Numbered from the stretch's first letter, positions 1 to 5,845 are shown. The stretch: 8,667 nt of DNA from Candidatus Bathyarchaeota archaeon B23 (GCA_001593875.1 LUCA01000020.1:1-8667), one strand, 5' to 3'. The notes: generated by a model from the sequence alone, not told the origin. A program made the numbers and translations.

Positions 1-166
1 GAGGTTCTACGACTGGCTGATAGGGAAGCTACGGGAGGAGGAGAGCTTCTACACCAAGTACAACCCCGCCAGCCTCTGGAGGAGGATCAGGCTCTACTAC
101 CTCGGCCTCAAGGTGGAGGTCCCCAGGATCACGGCGCCCATGAGGAATATGGATGTGAGAGCATGA
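1..166 (+). CDS. 3' end of an unidentified protein (partial)
   Basis: This is an open frame running in from the window edge; the first complete codon starts at base 2 and the TGA stop is at 164-166, giving the last 54 residues. The visible tail is rich in aromatic and charged residues (begins RFYDWLIGKL, later LWRRIRLYYLG) and ends MRNMDVRA. It has no clear membrane segment and no motif I recognise, so I assign no function. The stop overlaps the start of the next gene as ATGA, and codon usage (AGG arginine, GAG, CTC/CTG) matches the genes downstream. It is therefore probably the preceding member of the same operon and may be part of the same membrane module. The product could be much larger than what is seen here. 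Confidence 0.75.
   Translation, partial: RFYDWLIGKLREEESFYTKYNPASLWRRIRLYYLGLKVEVPRITAPMRNMDVRA
151..158 (+). promoter_or_regulatory. Shine-Dalgarno site for the M14-like membrane protein
   Basis: GGATGTGA matches the archaeal anti-SD complement GGAGGTGA at 7 of 8 positions and lies 4 nt before the ATG at 163. It lies inside the upstream reading frame, so it supports translation of 163-2070 from a polycistronic mRNA and supports the ATG at 163 as the start. Confidence 0.55.
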
Positions 167-2070
167 GGTGGCTCGTCTACAAGGTCCCGAGGAAGGGGGG
201 GCCAGACCTCTTCTACGTAGCCCTCCACCCCTTCTGGTTCCTGGAGGTCGAGGGGATGTACTCCAAGCTGGAGGCCGGGGGGGAGGAGATTACCATCCAG
301 CTCCTGACGCCCGGAGGCGAGGCCGAGGGCGTCGAGAGGCAGGTGAGGGAGGGCCTCCTCGACACCTTCTACAAGGATAAGAAGCTCATCAGCGAGGTCC
401 TGAAGAGGCTTCTAAGCTACTACCTCGGCCTCCTGGACCCCCTCTGGCTTAGGCTCTTCCTCGGCCCCACCATGCTGGTGAGCGGCCTCCTCAGGGGGTA
501 CCTCAGCGGCGGGGCGGCCCACGTCCTCATCGGCCTCTACCTCATCCTCGGAAACAACTACTTCGTCAGCAGGATAGTCAAGGAGATCAGGGGCTACTAC
601 GACGAGGTTGAAAGAGGCGTGGAGTGGGCCCTGAAGGGCCTTGAGCGGGTTGAATGCGTCGAACATCCCGGGCTGAGGAGGCTGAGGGAGATCATGGAGG
701 AGGCTGAGGATAAGACGGAGGCCTACATCGAGGCCCTCCACGCCTGCGACCGCCTGGGGCTCCCGGAGCTGAAGGAGTTCTACTGCTTCAGCGCCCCCAT
801 CACCGAGTGGCGATATAGGGAGCCCCACCTGGGGTTCCCCCTCTACGACGAGGAGCGGAAGCCCAGGAGGTTTGAGAGACGCCGTAGGCCGGCCCCCACC
901 CCCCATAGGGCGAGGGCTGAGGGCGTAGACCTCTTCGACTTCGACGTGAAGGCTCGATACCTCTACCGCCTCTCCACCTACAGGGAACTCCACGAGGAGC
1001 TGGAGAGGGTCGCCGAGCGGATAGGGGCTGAGGGGATCACGGTCTACGAGGGGGAGAGGGGCTACGAGGTGAAGGCCTATGAGGTCGGCGACGGCGAGGA
1101 GGCGAGGATCCTAATCAAGGGCGGATGCCACGGGAGGGAGCCAGCCGGCCCCCTCGCCATCCTCCAGATGATGAGGAGCCTGGAGGAGGAGGGGAGATAC
1201 ACCGATGAGGTGCTCAGCCGAAGCCGCATCTCCTTCATGCCCGTCGACGACCCCGAGGGCTACAGCATGAGGGCCTGGATAGGCGTCGACATGGCCGGGA
1301 GAGAGGAGCACTGGCCCCCCCAGGGGGGGCCCTACACCCTCCAGGGCGAGGCCGCCCTCACGGCCCTACGGCTGCTCAATAGGGGAGGCCTCCACCCCCT
1401 TCGGCTGCTGGAGTACGCCGTCAGGTTTAGGGACCCCAACGTCGTCTGGGGGGACAACGTCAAGTCCCCCCGGATAGCGGCGATGCAGGAGTATCTGGAG
1501 GAGTATAGGCCGACCTTCGCCGTCGACCTCCATGAGACCATAGGGAAGATGGCTGACCTCGTCTACAAGGGGGCTGGCATCCTCTCCATAGAGGACTTCT
1601 ACATCCCCCCCGAGACCCGGGACCGCCTGGAGGAGATGATGAAGCGCCCCGAGAACAGGCTGGCCAGATATCTCTCGGGGAGGCGGATGTTGAGGGGGCT
1701 CCTGGGCCTGGAGTATGTGAAGACGCTGCTGGCCGAGATACCGGAGTTCGAGGTGGGGGAGGCGATGATGAGGCACGTCGCCGAGAGGGGCTTCAAGGTC
1801 TATAGGGGGGAGTATCAGAAGCTCCTGGACAAGCCCTCACCCGAGTGGCCCCCCCAGCTCATCTCCATCGACGAGGGCAGAACCATCGACGGCCCGCTGC
1901 TCTTCAAGCTGGATATAAGGGTCTGCCCCGCCTGGCTCCACCACCGATTCGGGACGCTGAGCTACACCACCGAGACCTTCCAGAACCCCCTCGACGAGAG
2001 GGTGGGGGAGAACCTCGCCTTCGTCGAGGGGGGCATACTGAAGATCCTGGGGATCGGCGATGGAGGCTAG
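163..2070 (+). CDS. Membrane-anchored M14 metallocarboxypeptidase-like protein
   Basis: The 635-residue protein has three parts. Residues 1-80 form a soluble N-terminal region. Residues about 84-136 form two hydrophobic segments (a probable membrane hairpin) followed by a helical, charged stretch to about 210. After an Arg/Pro-rich linker (about 229-253) comes a C-terminal enzyme domain (about 265-635). That domain shows the M14 zinc-peptidase pattern: HGRE (H323, E326) as the HxxE zinc motif, DDPEGY (362-367), DLHE with H457 as the third zinc ligand, and TTE with E604 in the place of the catalytic glutamate. The usual substrate-binding Asn-Arg after GVD is not conserved (GVDMAGRE, 374-381), so the substrate may not be an ordinary peptide C-terminus. 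Basic residues flank the hairpin, which suggests both ends, including the enzyme, face the cytoplasm. The start is fixed by the ATGA overlap with the preceding gene and by a good SD. Family assignment is fairly sure; substrate and role are unknown. Confidence 0.78.
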   Translation: MRWLVYKVPRKGGPDLFYVALHPFWFLEVEGMYSKLEAGGEEITIQLLTPGGEAEGVERQVREGLLDTFYKDKKLISEVLKRLLSYYLGLLDPLWLRLFLGPTMLVSGLLRGYLSGGAAHVLIGLYLILGNNYFVSRIVKEIRGYYDEVERGVEWALKGLERVECVEHPGLRRLREIMEEAEDKTEAYIEALHACDRLGLPELKEFYCFSAPITEWRYREPHLGFPLYDEERKPRRFERRRRPAPTPHRARAEGVDLFDFDVKARYLYRLSTYRELHEELERVAERIGAEGITVYEGERGYEVKAYEVGDGEEARILIKGGCHGREPAGPLAILQMMRSLEEEGRYTDEVLSRSRISFMPVDDPEGYSMRAWIGVDMAGREEHWPPQGGPYTLQGEAALTALRLLNRGGLHPLRLLEYAVRFRDPNVVWGDNVKSPRIAAMQEYLEEYRPTFAVDLHETIGKMADLVYKGAGILSIEDFYIPPETRDRLEEMMKRPENRLARYLSGRRMLRGLLGLEYVKTLLAEIPEFEVGEAMMRHVAERGFKVYRGEYQKLLDKPSPEWPPQLISIDEGRTIDGPLLFKLDIRVCPAWLHHRFGTLSYTTETFQNPLDERVGENLAFVEGGILKILGIGDGG

Positions 2071-2893
2071 AGGCGAGATCAGCTACTACCTCATCGAGGA
2101 CCCCCTAGGCGAGGGTGAGACCATAGGCTACAGCCTACACCAGCTGAGGAGGGCCTTCGACGAGCGGCGGAGGGATATGCCGGTCAGGCGCCTCCTCCAC
2201 GTCCCCGAGGGCGTCGACGGGAGAGAGACGCTGAGGAGGTTCGAGGAGGGGCTCTGCAGGAGGTATGAGGAGAGGTCCGGGAGCAGGATGGATTGGGCCT
2301 GGTTCCTGAGGTTCTGCGGCGCCGCCGCCTCCCTCTACGCCTTCGAGCCCCTCTTCAAGGCGGCCTACCTCCCCCTCGCCTACCACCTCAGCCGATACCT
2401 CTTCCTCAGCAGGGAGCTGGTGGAGGTGATCCTCGATCCCATAGCCATCCCCTTCACCACCGCCCTGGGCTTCACCCTCGGCCTCTCCCCCCTCCTCCTC
2501 GCCTTCCTCCTCACCCATAGATTCGTGGCCCGGGAGGCGAAGAGGGAGGAGGGCATCGCCAGATGGCTTAGGGGCCTCCTCGAGGGGGAGGTGGAGGTCG
2601 CCGAGAGCGGGGCCCTCTCGGATTTCAGGGAGCACTCCAGGGGGCTGGTGGAGGAGGCCAGGAGGAGCCTCTCAGCCCTCACCTCCCCCACCCTCGAGGA
2701 GAGGCTTGAGGCCTGTAGGAGGCTGACCAGGAGCCTGGGGGAGATGCAGAGGCTGGCGAGCTACTACGGCCTGGAGCCCCTCGTTGACTACTACCACCGC
2801 CTCAAGACCTCCTTCTACAGGCTGAGCAGGGAGAGGAGGGTGCTCAGGAGGGATAGCGCCCTACGGAGGTGGATGAGGGAGGTGAGGGGTTGA
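2060..2893 (+). CDS. Multi-pass membrane protein, likely paralogue of the M14-like protein's membrane domain
   Basis: This 277-residue protein belongs to no family I recognise. Residues 1-75 are soluble and charged. Residues 80-115 are moderately hydrophobic with several aromatics, 127-152 form a clear transmembrane segment, and about 155-277 is helical and very basic (many Arg). Its layout resembles residues 1-210 of the preceding protein: a short soluble domain, a hydrophobic core, then a helical tail. Local resemblance is visible by eye (RGLLEGEVEV...L..FRE here; KGLERVECVE...L..LRE there; YYGLEPLVDYYHRL here; CDRLGLPELKEFY there). It lacks any metal-binding or catalytic motif, so it may be a non-enzymatic partner or scaffold. 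Its ATG lies 11 nt inside the upstream gene and its stop overlaps the start of the next gene, implying tight coupling. No strong SD precedes the start; GGGGATC at 2049-2055 is the nearest candidate. Confidence 0.7.
   Translation: MEARGEISYYLIEDPLGEGETIGYSLHQLRRAFDERRRDMPVRRLLHVPEGVDGRETLRRFEEGLCRRYEERSGSRMDWAWFLRFCGAAASLYAFEPLFKAAYLPLAYHLSRYLFLSRELVEVILDPIAIPFTTALGFTLGLSPLLLAFLLTHRFVAREAKREEGIARWLRGLLEGEVEVAESGALSDFREHSRGLVEEARRSLSALTSPTLEERLEACRRLTRSLGEMQRLASYYGLEPLVDYYHRLKTSFYRLSRERRVLRRDSALRRWMREVRG
2878..2885 (+). promoter_or_regulatory. Perfect Shine-Dalgarno site deciding a TTG start
   Basis: GGAGGTGA is an exact 8-nt match to the archaeal anti-SD complement and lies 4 nt before the TTG at 2890. 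An in-frame GTG at 2869 would give seven extra residues, but the GGAGGT at 2865-2870 overlaps that codon instead of preceding it, so the TTG at 2890 is preferred. Confidence 0.6.
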
Positions 2894-3735
2894 GGGGAGC
2901 CAGGGGAGCGGCGGCGGGCGTCGCCCTCCTGTTGGCCGTCTACGCCCTGACGGGGCTGCTACTCCTCGGCCGAGGGGAGGTCGCCGTCGTCCTCAGATAC
3001 GACCCGAAGAGGGTGAGGAGCATCGACGAACTCATCCTCTTCATCTACAGGGTTCTACCTGAGAGCGGGGTGGAGACCCTCCACTACGAGGATAGGGCCC
3101 TCCTCTCGACGCCCCTCGGCAGATTCTACTGGCACCCCCCAAAGCCCTTCTACGTCCACTACAAGTTCAAGTTGAGGCCGAGGGAGTATGAGCTTAGGAC
3201 CACCGTCATCCTCCCCCTGGCGACGGATGAGGGGGGGCGCCTCCTCCTCTGGTCGCTGCTCACCAAGGAGGGCTTCAAGACCTTCAGCCTCTACGACTAC
3301 ATACGCGACGTCCTCAGCGGCAGAAGCCCCTACGAGGGTTTGGAGGTCCCCATCATCTCCATCGACGGCCGATACAGGGTTGTGGACGTCGACCGCTTCA
3401 TCGAGGCCTACAGGGTGGAGGAGAATGAGACCTACAGGTATCCCTGGCTCTACCCGAAGCGTAGGGGGCACAGCCTCATAGGGGACCTGCTGGGGAACGC
3501 CCTCCAGGTCTACGTGATGAACAAGACCTACTCCACCTACCGCTACGTATCCCAAAGCCACCCCGACCTAACCCTGGAGGAGCGAATCCAGATGACCTAT
3601 GAGATCATCTCCTCCGACCTCCCCGCCGTGGTGGAGGGCTTCGAGGAGAACCCCGAGATCACGAGGATCGAGGAACGATACGGCATAGAGGTCTCAAGGG
3701 AGCTTCAGATAAGGATAGAGTATATCACCCCGTAG
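2890..3735 (+). CDS. Signal-anchored protein with extracytoplasmic domain, unknown family
   Basis: With the preferred TTG start the product has 281 residues. A short basic N-terminus (RGARG) precedes one hydrophobic segment at about residues 7-27, typical of a signal anchor or uncleaved signal peptide with the C-terminal part outside. The remaining 250 residues are rich in Tyr and Arg and look like a folded soluble domain without further membrane segments. There are two NxT sequons (N179, N211), compatible with archaeal N-glycosylation of an exported domain. I see no catalytic motif, no lipobox cysteine and no family I can name. The start forms a TTGA overlap with the stop of the preceding membrane protein. 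As the last gene of the operon, it may be the external part of a complex with the two membrane proteins encoded upstream; that is inference from arrangement only. A longer form from GTG 2869 is possible. Confidence 0.72.
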   Translation: MRGARGAAAGVALLLAVYALTGLLLLGRGEVAVVLRYDPKRVRSIDELILFIYRVLPESGVETLHYEDRALLSTPLGRFYWHPPKPFYVHYKFKLRPREYELRTTVILPLATDEGGRLLLWSLLTKEGFKTFSLYDYIRDVLSGRSPYEGLEVPIISIDGRYRVVDVDRFIEAYRVEENETYRYPWLYPKRRGHSLIGDLLGNALQVYVMNKTYSTYRYVSQSHPDLTLEERIQMTYEIISSDLPAVVEGFEENPEITRIEERYGIEVSRELQIRIEYITP

Positions 3736-3737
3736 CC

Positions 3738-4148
3738 TCAAGGGGCCTCCACCTCGATCCGGTGGCTCAGCTCCGCCCCGGCTCTCCTGAGGGTGATGGA
3801 GGCGCTGCAATACCTCTCGAGGCTGAGCTCCACAGCCCTCCTCACCCGATCTGGGTCCACGTCGCCCCTCACCCTGTAGATCAGCTCCACCCGGCTATAG
3901 ATCCTCGGATACTCCTCCCTCCTCTCGCCCTCGACCTCCACCTCGAGGGCGTCGAAGCTCTGCCTCATCCTCCTCAGTAGATGGGTCACATCGACGGCGG
4001 TGCATCCCGCCGACGCCAGGAGCAGTAGCTCCATGGGGGAGAAGCCCCGCCGCTCCTCCAGGCTTCGAGTGTCGATGGTGAGGAGGCGTCCATCCGACGA
4101 CTTGGCGAGGAAGATCCCCTCCTCCACAAGCTTTACGGAGTATCTCAT
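3738..4148 (-). CDS. OsmC-family protein
   Basis: This 136-residue protein has the size and motifs of the OsmC/Ohr/YhfA fold. SPMELLLLASAGCT (residues 37-50) carries the first conserved cysteine, C49, at the start of the central helix, and ERYCSAS (111-117) carries the second, C114. In characterised OsmC and Ohr proteins this cysteine pair reduces organic hydroperoxides in the cytoplasm as dimers. Members closer to the YhfA/OsmC-like branch, which this one resembles in its spacing, are less well characterised, so I do not call a specific peroxidase. The gene stands alone on the minus strand: its stop lies 2 bp from the stop of the convergent operon, and it diverges from the Fap7-like gene. 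A GGAG at 4151-4154 lies very close to the ATG, and a TATA box at 4187-4195 suggests a short leader. Confidence 0.88.
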   Translation of the reverse strand: MRYSVKLVEEGIFLAKSSDGRLLTIDTRSLEERRGFSPMELLLLASAGCTAVDVTHLLRRMRQSFDALEVEVEGERREEYPRIYSRVELIYRVRGDVDPDRVRRAVELSLERYCSASITLRRAGAELSHRIEVEAP

Positions 4149-4169
4149 ATCTCCAGCACCACGCAGCCG

Positions 4170-4185
4170 CCTCTATCCCTAGAGG
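4170..4185. promoter_or_regulatory. Inverted repeat between TATA box and start of the OsmC gene (possible operator)
   Basis: CCTCTA-TCCC-TAGAGG is a perfect 6-bp inverted repeat with a 4-nt spacer. It begins one base downstream (minus-strand sense) of the TATA-like element and reaches the expected transcription start near 4165-4170. Many archaeal repressors bind at this position. It could instead be chance, or form a small hairpin near the mRNA 5' end. Confidence 0.35.
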
Positions 4186-4186
4186 C

Positions 4187-4195
4187 TATTTAAAT
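4187..4195 (-). promoter_or_regulatory. TATA box of the OsmC gene
   Basis: Read on the minus strand the sequence is ATTTAAATA, an AT-only island in GC-rich DNA. Its centre is about 43 bp before the ATG at 4148, predicting a leader of roughly 15-20 nt. Confidence 0.6.
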
Positions 4196-4225
4196 CCTGT
4201 TGGGAGAGGTTTGGAGGGCGGTAAT

Positions 4226-4240
4226 AAGGCTCGAAGCCTT
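4226..4240. promoter_or_regulatory. Inverted repeat over the BRE/TATA edge of the Fap7-like operon (possible operator)
   Basis: AAGGCT-CGA-AGCCTT is a perfect 6-bp inverted repeat with a 3-nt spacer. Its right arm runs into the TATA element at 4238-4246, so a bound regulator would compete with TBP/TFB. It differs in sequence from the repeat at 4170-4185, so the two would not be sites for one protein unless specificity is loose. Confidence 0.35.
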
Positions 4241-4246
4241 TTAAAT
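4238..4246 (+). promoter_or_regulatory. TATA box of the Fap7-like operon
   Basis: CTTTTAAAT has its centre about 25 bp before the GTG at 4267. That spacing would put the transcription start at or next to the start codon, so the first gene is probably translated from a leaderless mRNA. No Shine-Dalgarno site is seen before the GTG, which agrees. Confidence 0.65.
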
Positions 4247-4266
4247 TCAGGGTCGATAGGGATGGT

Positions 4267-4860
4267 GTGAAGCCCCCCGGTAGGCTCATCGTCGCCGTCA
4301 CGGGCTCCCCGGGGGTGGGGAAGACGACCATCGCCCGCCTGCTGGCTGAGAGGTTGGGGGCTCTCCACATCGACCTCTCCAGCTTCGCCGTCGAGAGGGG
4401 GCTGGCGGAGGAGTGGGATGGGGGGAGGGGGACAGCCATCGTAGACCTGGAGGCCCTGAGGGGGGAGATGGCGAGGATGTTGGAGGGAGCTGGCAGGGTC
4501 GTCGTCGAGGGCCACTACGCCCACGACGTCGCCCCAAGGGGCTCCTGGGTCTTCGTCCTCAGGAGGGCTCCCTGGAGGCTCAGGGAGGAGCTGGAGGGGA
4601 GGGGCTACAGGGCCGAGAAGGTGGGGGAGAACGTGGAGGCCGAGCTCCTCGACGTCTGCCTCTCCGAGGCCCTAGAGCTCCACGGAGCCGAGAGGGTGCA
4701 TGAGGTGGACACCACCGATAGGACGCCCCTGGAGGTGGTGGAGGAGATGGAGGAGGTGCTGAGGGGGGAATGCCCCAACAGGGTTGGAGTCGTCGACTGG
4801 CTGGATATGCCCCAGGCCAGGGAGCTGATGGAGTGGCTGGAGGATGTATCTCATCGTTAG
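4267..4860 (+). CDS. fap7: AK6/Fap7-type adenylate kinase and probable ribosome-assembly factor
   Basis: This 197-residue P-loop kinase has Walker A GSPGVGKT at residues 13-20 and EGHYAH at 81-86, the position where this family has its substrate-site/Walker B-like segment. The LID-like stretch RGYRAEKVGENVEAE (112-126) is followed by LLDVCLSEA, characteristic of the AK6/Fap7 (hCINAP) family. Known members bind ATP and AMP and, in yeast and archaea, act with ribosomal protein uS11 during small-subunit maturation. The role here is taken from the family. The C-terminus carries a further short helix (about 182-195) after the usual DWL motif. The GTG start is chosen because the TATA box lies 25 bp upstream and the residues before the Walker A are of normal length. 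The next gene overlaps its end by 17 nt, so the two are translated together. Confidence 0.88.
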   Translation: MKPPGRLIVAVTGSPGVGKTTIARLLAERLGALHIDLSSFAVERGLAEEWDGGRGTAIVDLEALRGEMARMLEGAGRVVVEGHYAHDVAPRGSWVFVLRRAPWRLREELEGRGYRAEKVGENVEAELLDVCLSEALELHGAERVHEVDTTDRTPLEVVEEMEEVLRGECPNRVGVVDWLDMPQARELMEWLEDVSHR

Positions 4861-5077
4861 ATGCCCCCGATGTGGAGGGCTGTTGCTGGCCGATACGAGG
4901 CATAAGACCCGGACCTGCCCCCACTGCGGCGGGAGGATGAGGGTCAGCACCCTCATACCCCTCGCCAGGGCCCACAGACCCGGGGACGCCGTCGCCATAA
5001 TACAGGAGTTCAAGCGGAGGGAGGCGAGGAGGGAACGAAATAGATATAAGAGACATAAGAGAGAAAGCTCGTTTTAG
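4844..5077 (+). CDS. DUF1922-like zinc-ribbon protein
   Basis: This small protein of 77 residues begins MYLIVRCPRC and has two CxxC knuckles (C7/C10 and C25/C28), which should form a single zinc ribbon. The MYLI.RC opening, the paired knuckles and the following helix (about 47-60) match the archaeal DUF1922 family as I remember it. No function is established to my knowledge. The tail after residue 57 is strongly basic (about ten Arg/Lys within 18 residues), which suggests RNA or ribosome contact. The ATG lies inside the 3' end of the Fap7-like gene; GGAGTGG about 6 nt upstream can serve as SD, although a GGAGG directly touches the ATG. Overlap with a ribosome-maturation kinase makes a role in translation or ribosome assembly a reasonable guess, but no more. 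Confidence 0.78.
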   Translation: MYLIVRCPRCGGLLLADTRHKTRTCPHCGGRMRVSTLIPLARAHRPGDAVAIIQEFKRREARRERNRYKRHKRESSF

Positions 5078-5086
5078 TGTTCCGGC

Positions 5087-5314
5087 ATGAATGAGGAGGA
5101 ACTGACCCAGCTGAGGAAGTACCTGGAGAATGAGGATTATAAGAAGCTCCTATCCTACTGCTGTGAACCCCGAACTTGGAGGGAGATAATGAGGGCGGGG
5201 ATCAAGAGGGACCACCTCTTCGACATCCTGAAGAACCTGAAGCTGGTGAAGGCTCTGAGCTTCGCCGACGGCAAATACTACACCACGGAGGCGGCGAGAA
5301 GCCTTCTGGAGTGA
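5087..5314 (+). CDS. Small winged-helix-like protein
   Basis: This 75-residue protein has the layout of a minimal archaeal winged-helix domain. Helices lie at about 4-25 and 30-38 (REIMRAG), a recognition-like helix at about 41-55 (RDHLFDILKNLKLV), and a short wing with DGKYYTT near 61-67 leads into a final helix (EAARSLLE). Such proteins usually bind DNA as transcription factors, but the target is unknown and an RNA-related role cannot be excluded. It starts 9 bp after the zinc-ribbon gene, without a recognisable SD. An AT-rich stretch at about 5039-5050 (ATAGATATAAGA) might give it a separate, nearly leaderless transcript. Two adjacent cysteines (C25, C26) are present, but I see no ligand-binding domain. 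Confidence 0.7.
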   Translation: MNEEELTQLRKYLENEDYKKLLSYCCEPRTWREIMRAGIKRDHLFDILKNLKLVKALSFADGKYYTTEAARSLLE

Positions 5315-5329
5315 AGACGGGGGCCTCCA

Positions 5330-5337
5330 TTTTTATA
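5330..5337 (+). promoter_or_regulatory. TATA box of the Sm-like gene
   Basis: TTTTTATA lies in the 54-bp gap after the winged-helix-like gene. Its centre is about 36 bp before the ATG at 5369, predicting a leader of about 8-12 nt. The same T-rich run may also help end transcription of the preceding operon. Confidence 0.55.
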
Positions 5338-5368
5338 GCCCACCCCCCACACTCATTTGGGATCAGAG

Positions 5369-5788
5369 ATGGCGGTGGCGAGCAGGAGATTCTTCGAGGA
5401 GCTGGGGCATCTGGTCAACAAGGTCGTACAGGTGGAGGATGTGAAGGGGAGGGTGGTGGAGGGGAAGCTGCTGGGCTTCGACACCGGCACCCTCAGCCTC
5501 TGCCTCGGCGACGTGAAGGGGGAGAGGGGGGAGAACCTCCACAGGGTCTTCATCTACGGCCCCACCATCTCCAGGATACTCGCCTCGGAGCGCCCCTTCA
5601 ACCTCGAAGCCCTCGCCGAGCGCCTGGAGAGGGTCTTCCCAAACATGGTGAGGCTCTTCCCAGAGGCCGGAGTCATCGTCGTCATGGACAAGATCAGGGT
5701 CGATGAGACGGGCGTCGTCGAGGGCAGCGGGCCCGCCGCCGAGAGGGTGAAGAGGGTCTACGACGAGTTCGTTAGGGAGATGAAGTGA
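5369..5788 (+). CDS. Sm-like archaeal protein with C-terminal extension (SmAP3-like)
   Basis: The 139-residue product starts with an Sm fold. The Sm1 region is about residues 13-48 (VNKVVQVEDVKGRVVEGKLLGFD, then a TLSLCLGD strand), and the Sm2 region is about 58-72 with FIYGPTISRI in place of the common IRG..I motif. Residues 75-139 form a second helix/strand domain not found in ordinary Sm-like proteins of 70-80 residues. This two-domain plan recalls SmAP3 of Pyrobaculum, which I infer as the nearest relative. Sm-like proteins form rings that bind U-rich RNA; the role of the C-terminal domain is unknown. I prefer the ATG at 5369 over an in-frame TTG at 5357 (four extra residues) because it is a stronger start codon. 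It is flanked by other RNA-related genes (Fap7-like upstream, tgtA downstream). Confidence 0.8.
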   Translation: MAVASRRFFEELGHLVNKVVQVEDVKGRVVEGKLLGFDTGTLSLCLGDVKGERGENLHRVFIYGPTISRILASERPFNLEALAERLERVFPNMVRLFPEAGVIVVMDKIRVDETGVVEGSGPAAERVKRVYDEFVREMK

Positions 5789-5796
5789 TCCCACCC

Positions 5797-5803
5797 TTCT
5801 TTT
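5797..5803 (+). terminator. T-rich tract after the Sm-like gene
   Basis: TTCTTTT begins 8 bp after the stop codon of the Sm-like gene. It is the longest T-rich run between the two genes and resembles the oligo-T signals at which archaeal RNA polymerase stops. No hairpin precedes it. Confidence 0.35.
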
Positions 5804-5813
5804 GACACAAGAC

Positions 5814-5820
5814 GAATATA
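5814..5820 (+). promoter_or_regulatory. TATA-like element of tgtA
   Basis: GAATATA has its centre about 29 bp before the ATG at 5846, the spacing expected for a leaderless or nearly leaderless transcript. No SD precedes the ATG. A CCCGG/CCGGG pair (5823-5827 and 5841-5845) lies between this element and the start codon; its meaning is unclear. Confidence 0.45.
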
Positions 5821-5845
5821 GCCCCGGAGAACATCCCCTCCCGGG

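Noticed and set aside
412..993. Long minus-strand open frame opposite the M14-like gene
   Set aside because: It lies opposite a frame with clear zinc-peptidase features. Its predicted product is low-complexity (runs of Glu, Pro, Gly, Val), typical of antisense frames in GC-rich coding DNA.
2135..2635. Minus-strand frame opposite the second membrane protein
   Set aside because: The product is a Glu/Gly/Pro repeat-like sequence produced by reading the complement of Leu/Pro/Ala-rich codons.
4149..4266. Possible small RNA gene in the divergent intergenic region
   Set aside because: The 118 bp is accounted for by two TATA boxes and two inverted repeats; no tRNA fold, C/D boxes or oligo-T end could be found.
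5363..5794. Minus-strand frame exactly covering the Sm-like gene
   Set aside because: The plus-strand product has a clear Sm1/Sm2 pattern, and promoter signals point the same way; the antisense frame is a shadow.
5821..5845. CCCGG/CCGGG inverted pair just before the tgtA start
   Set aside because: Five-base GC-only arms with a 13-nt spacer are expected by chance in DNA this GC-rich; it is mentioned with the promoter but not called as an operator.
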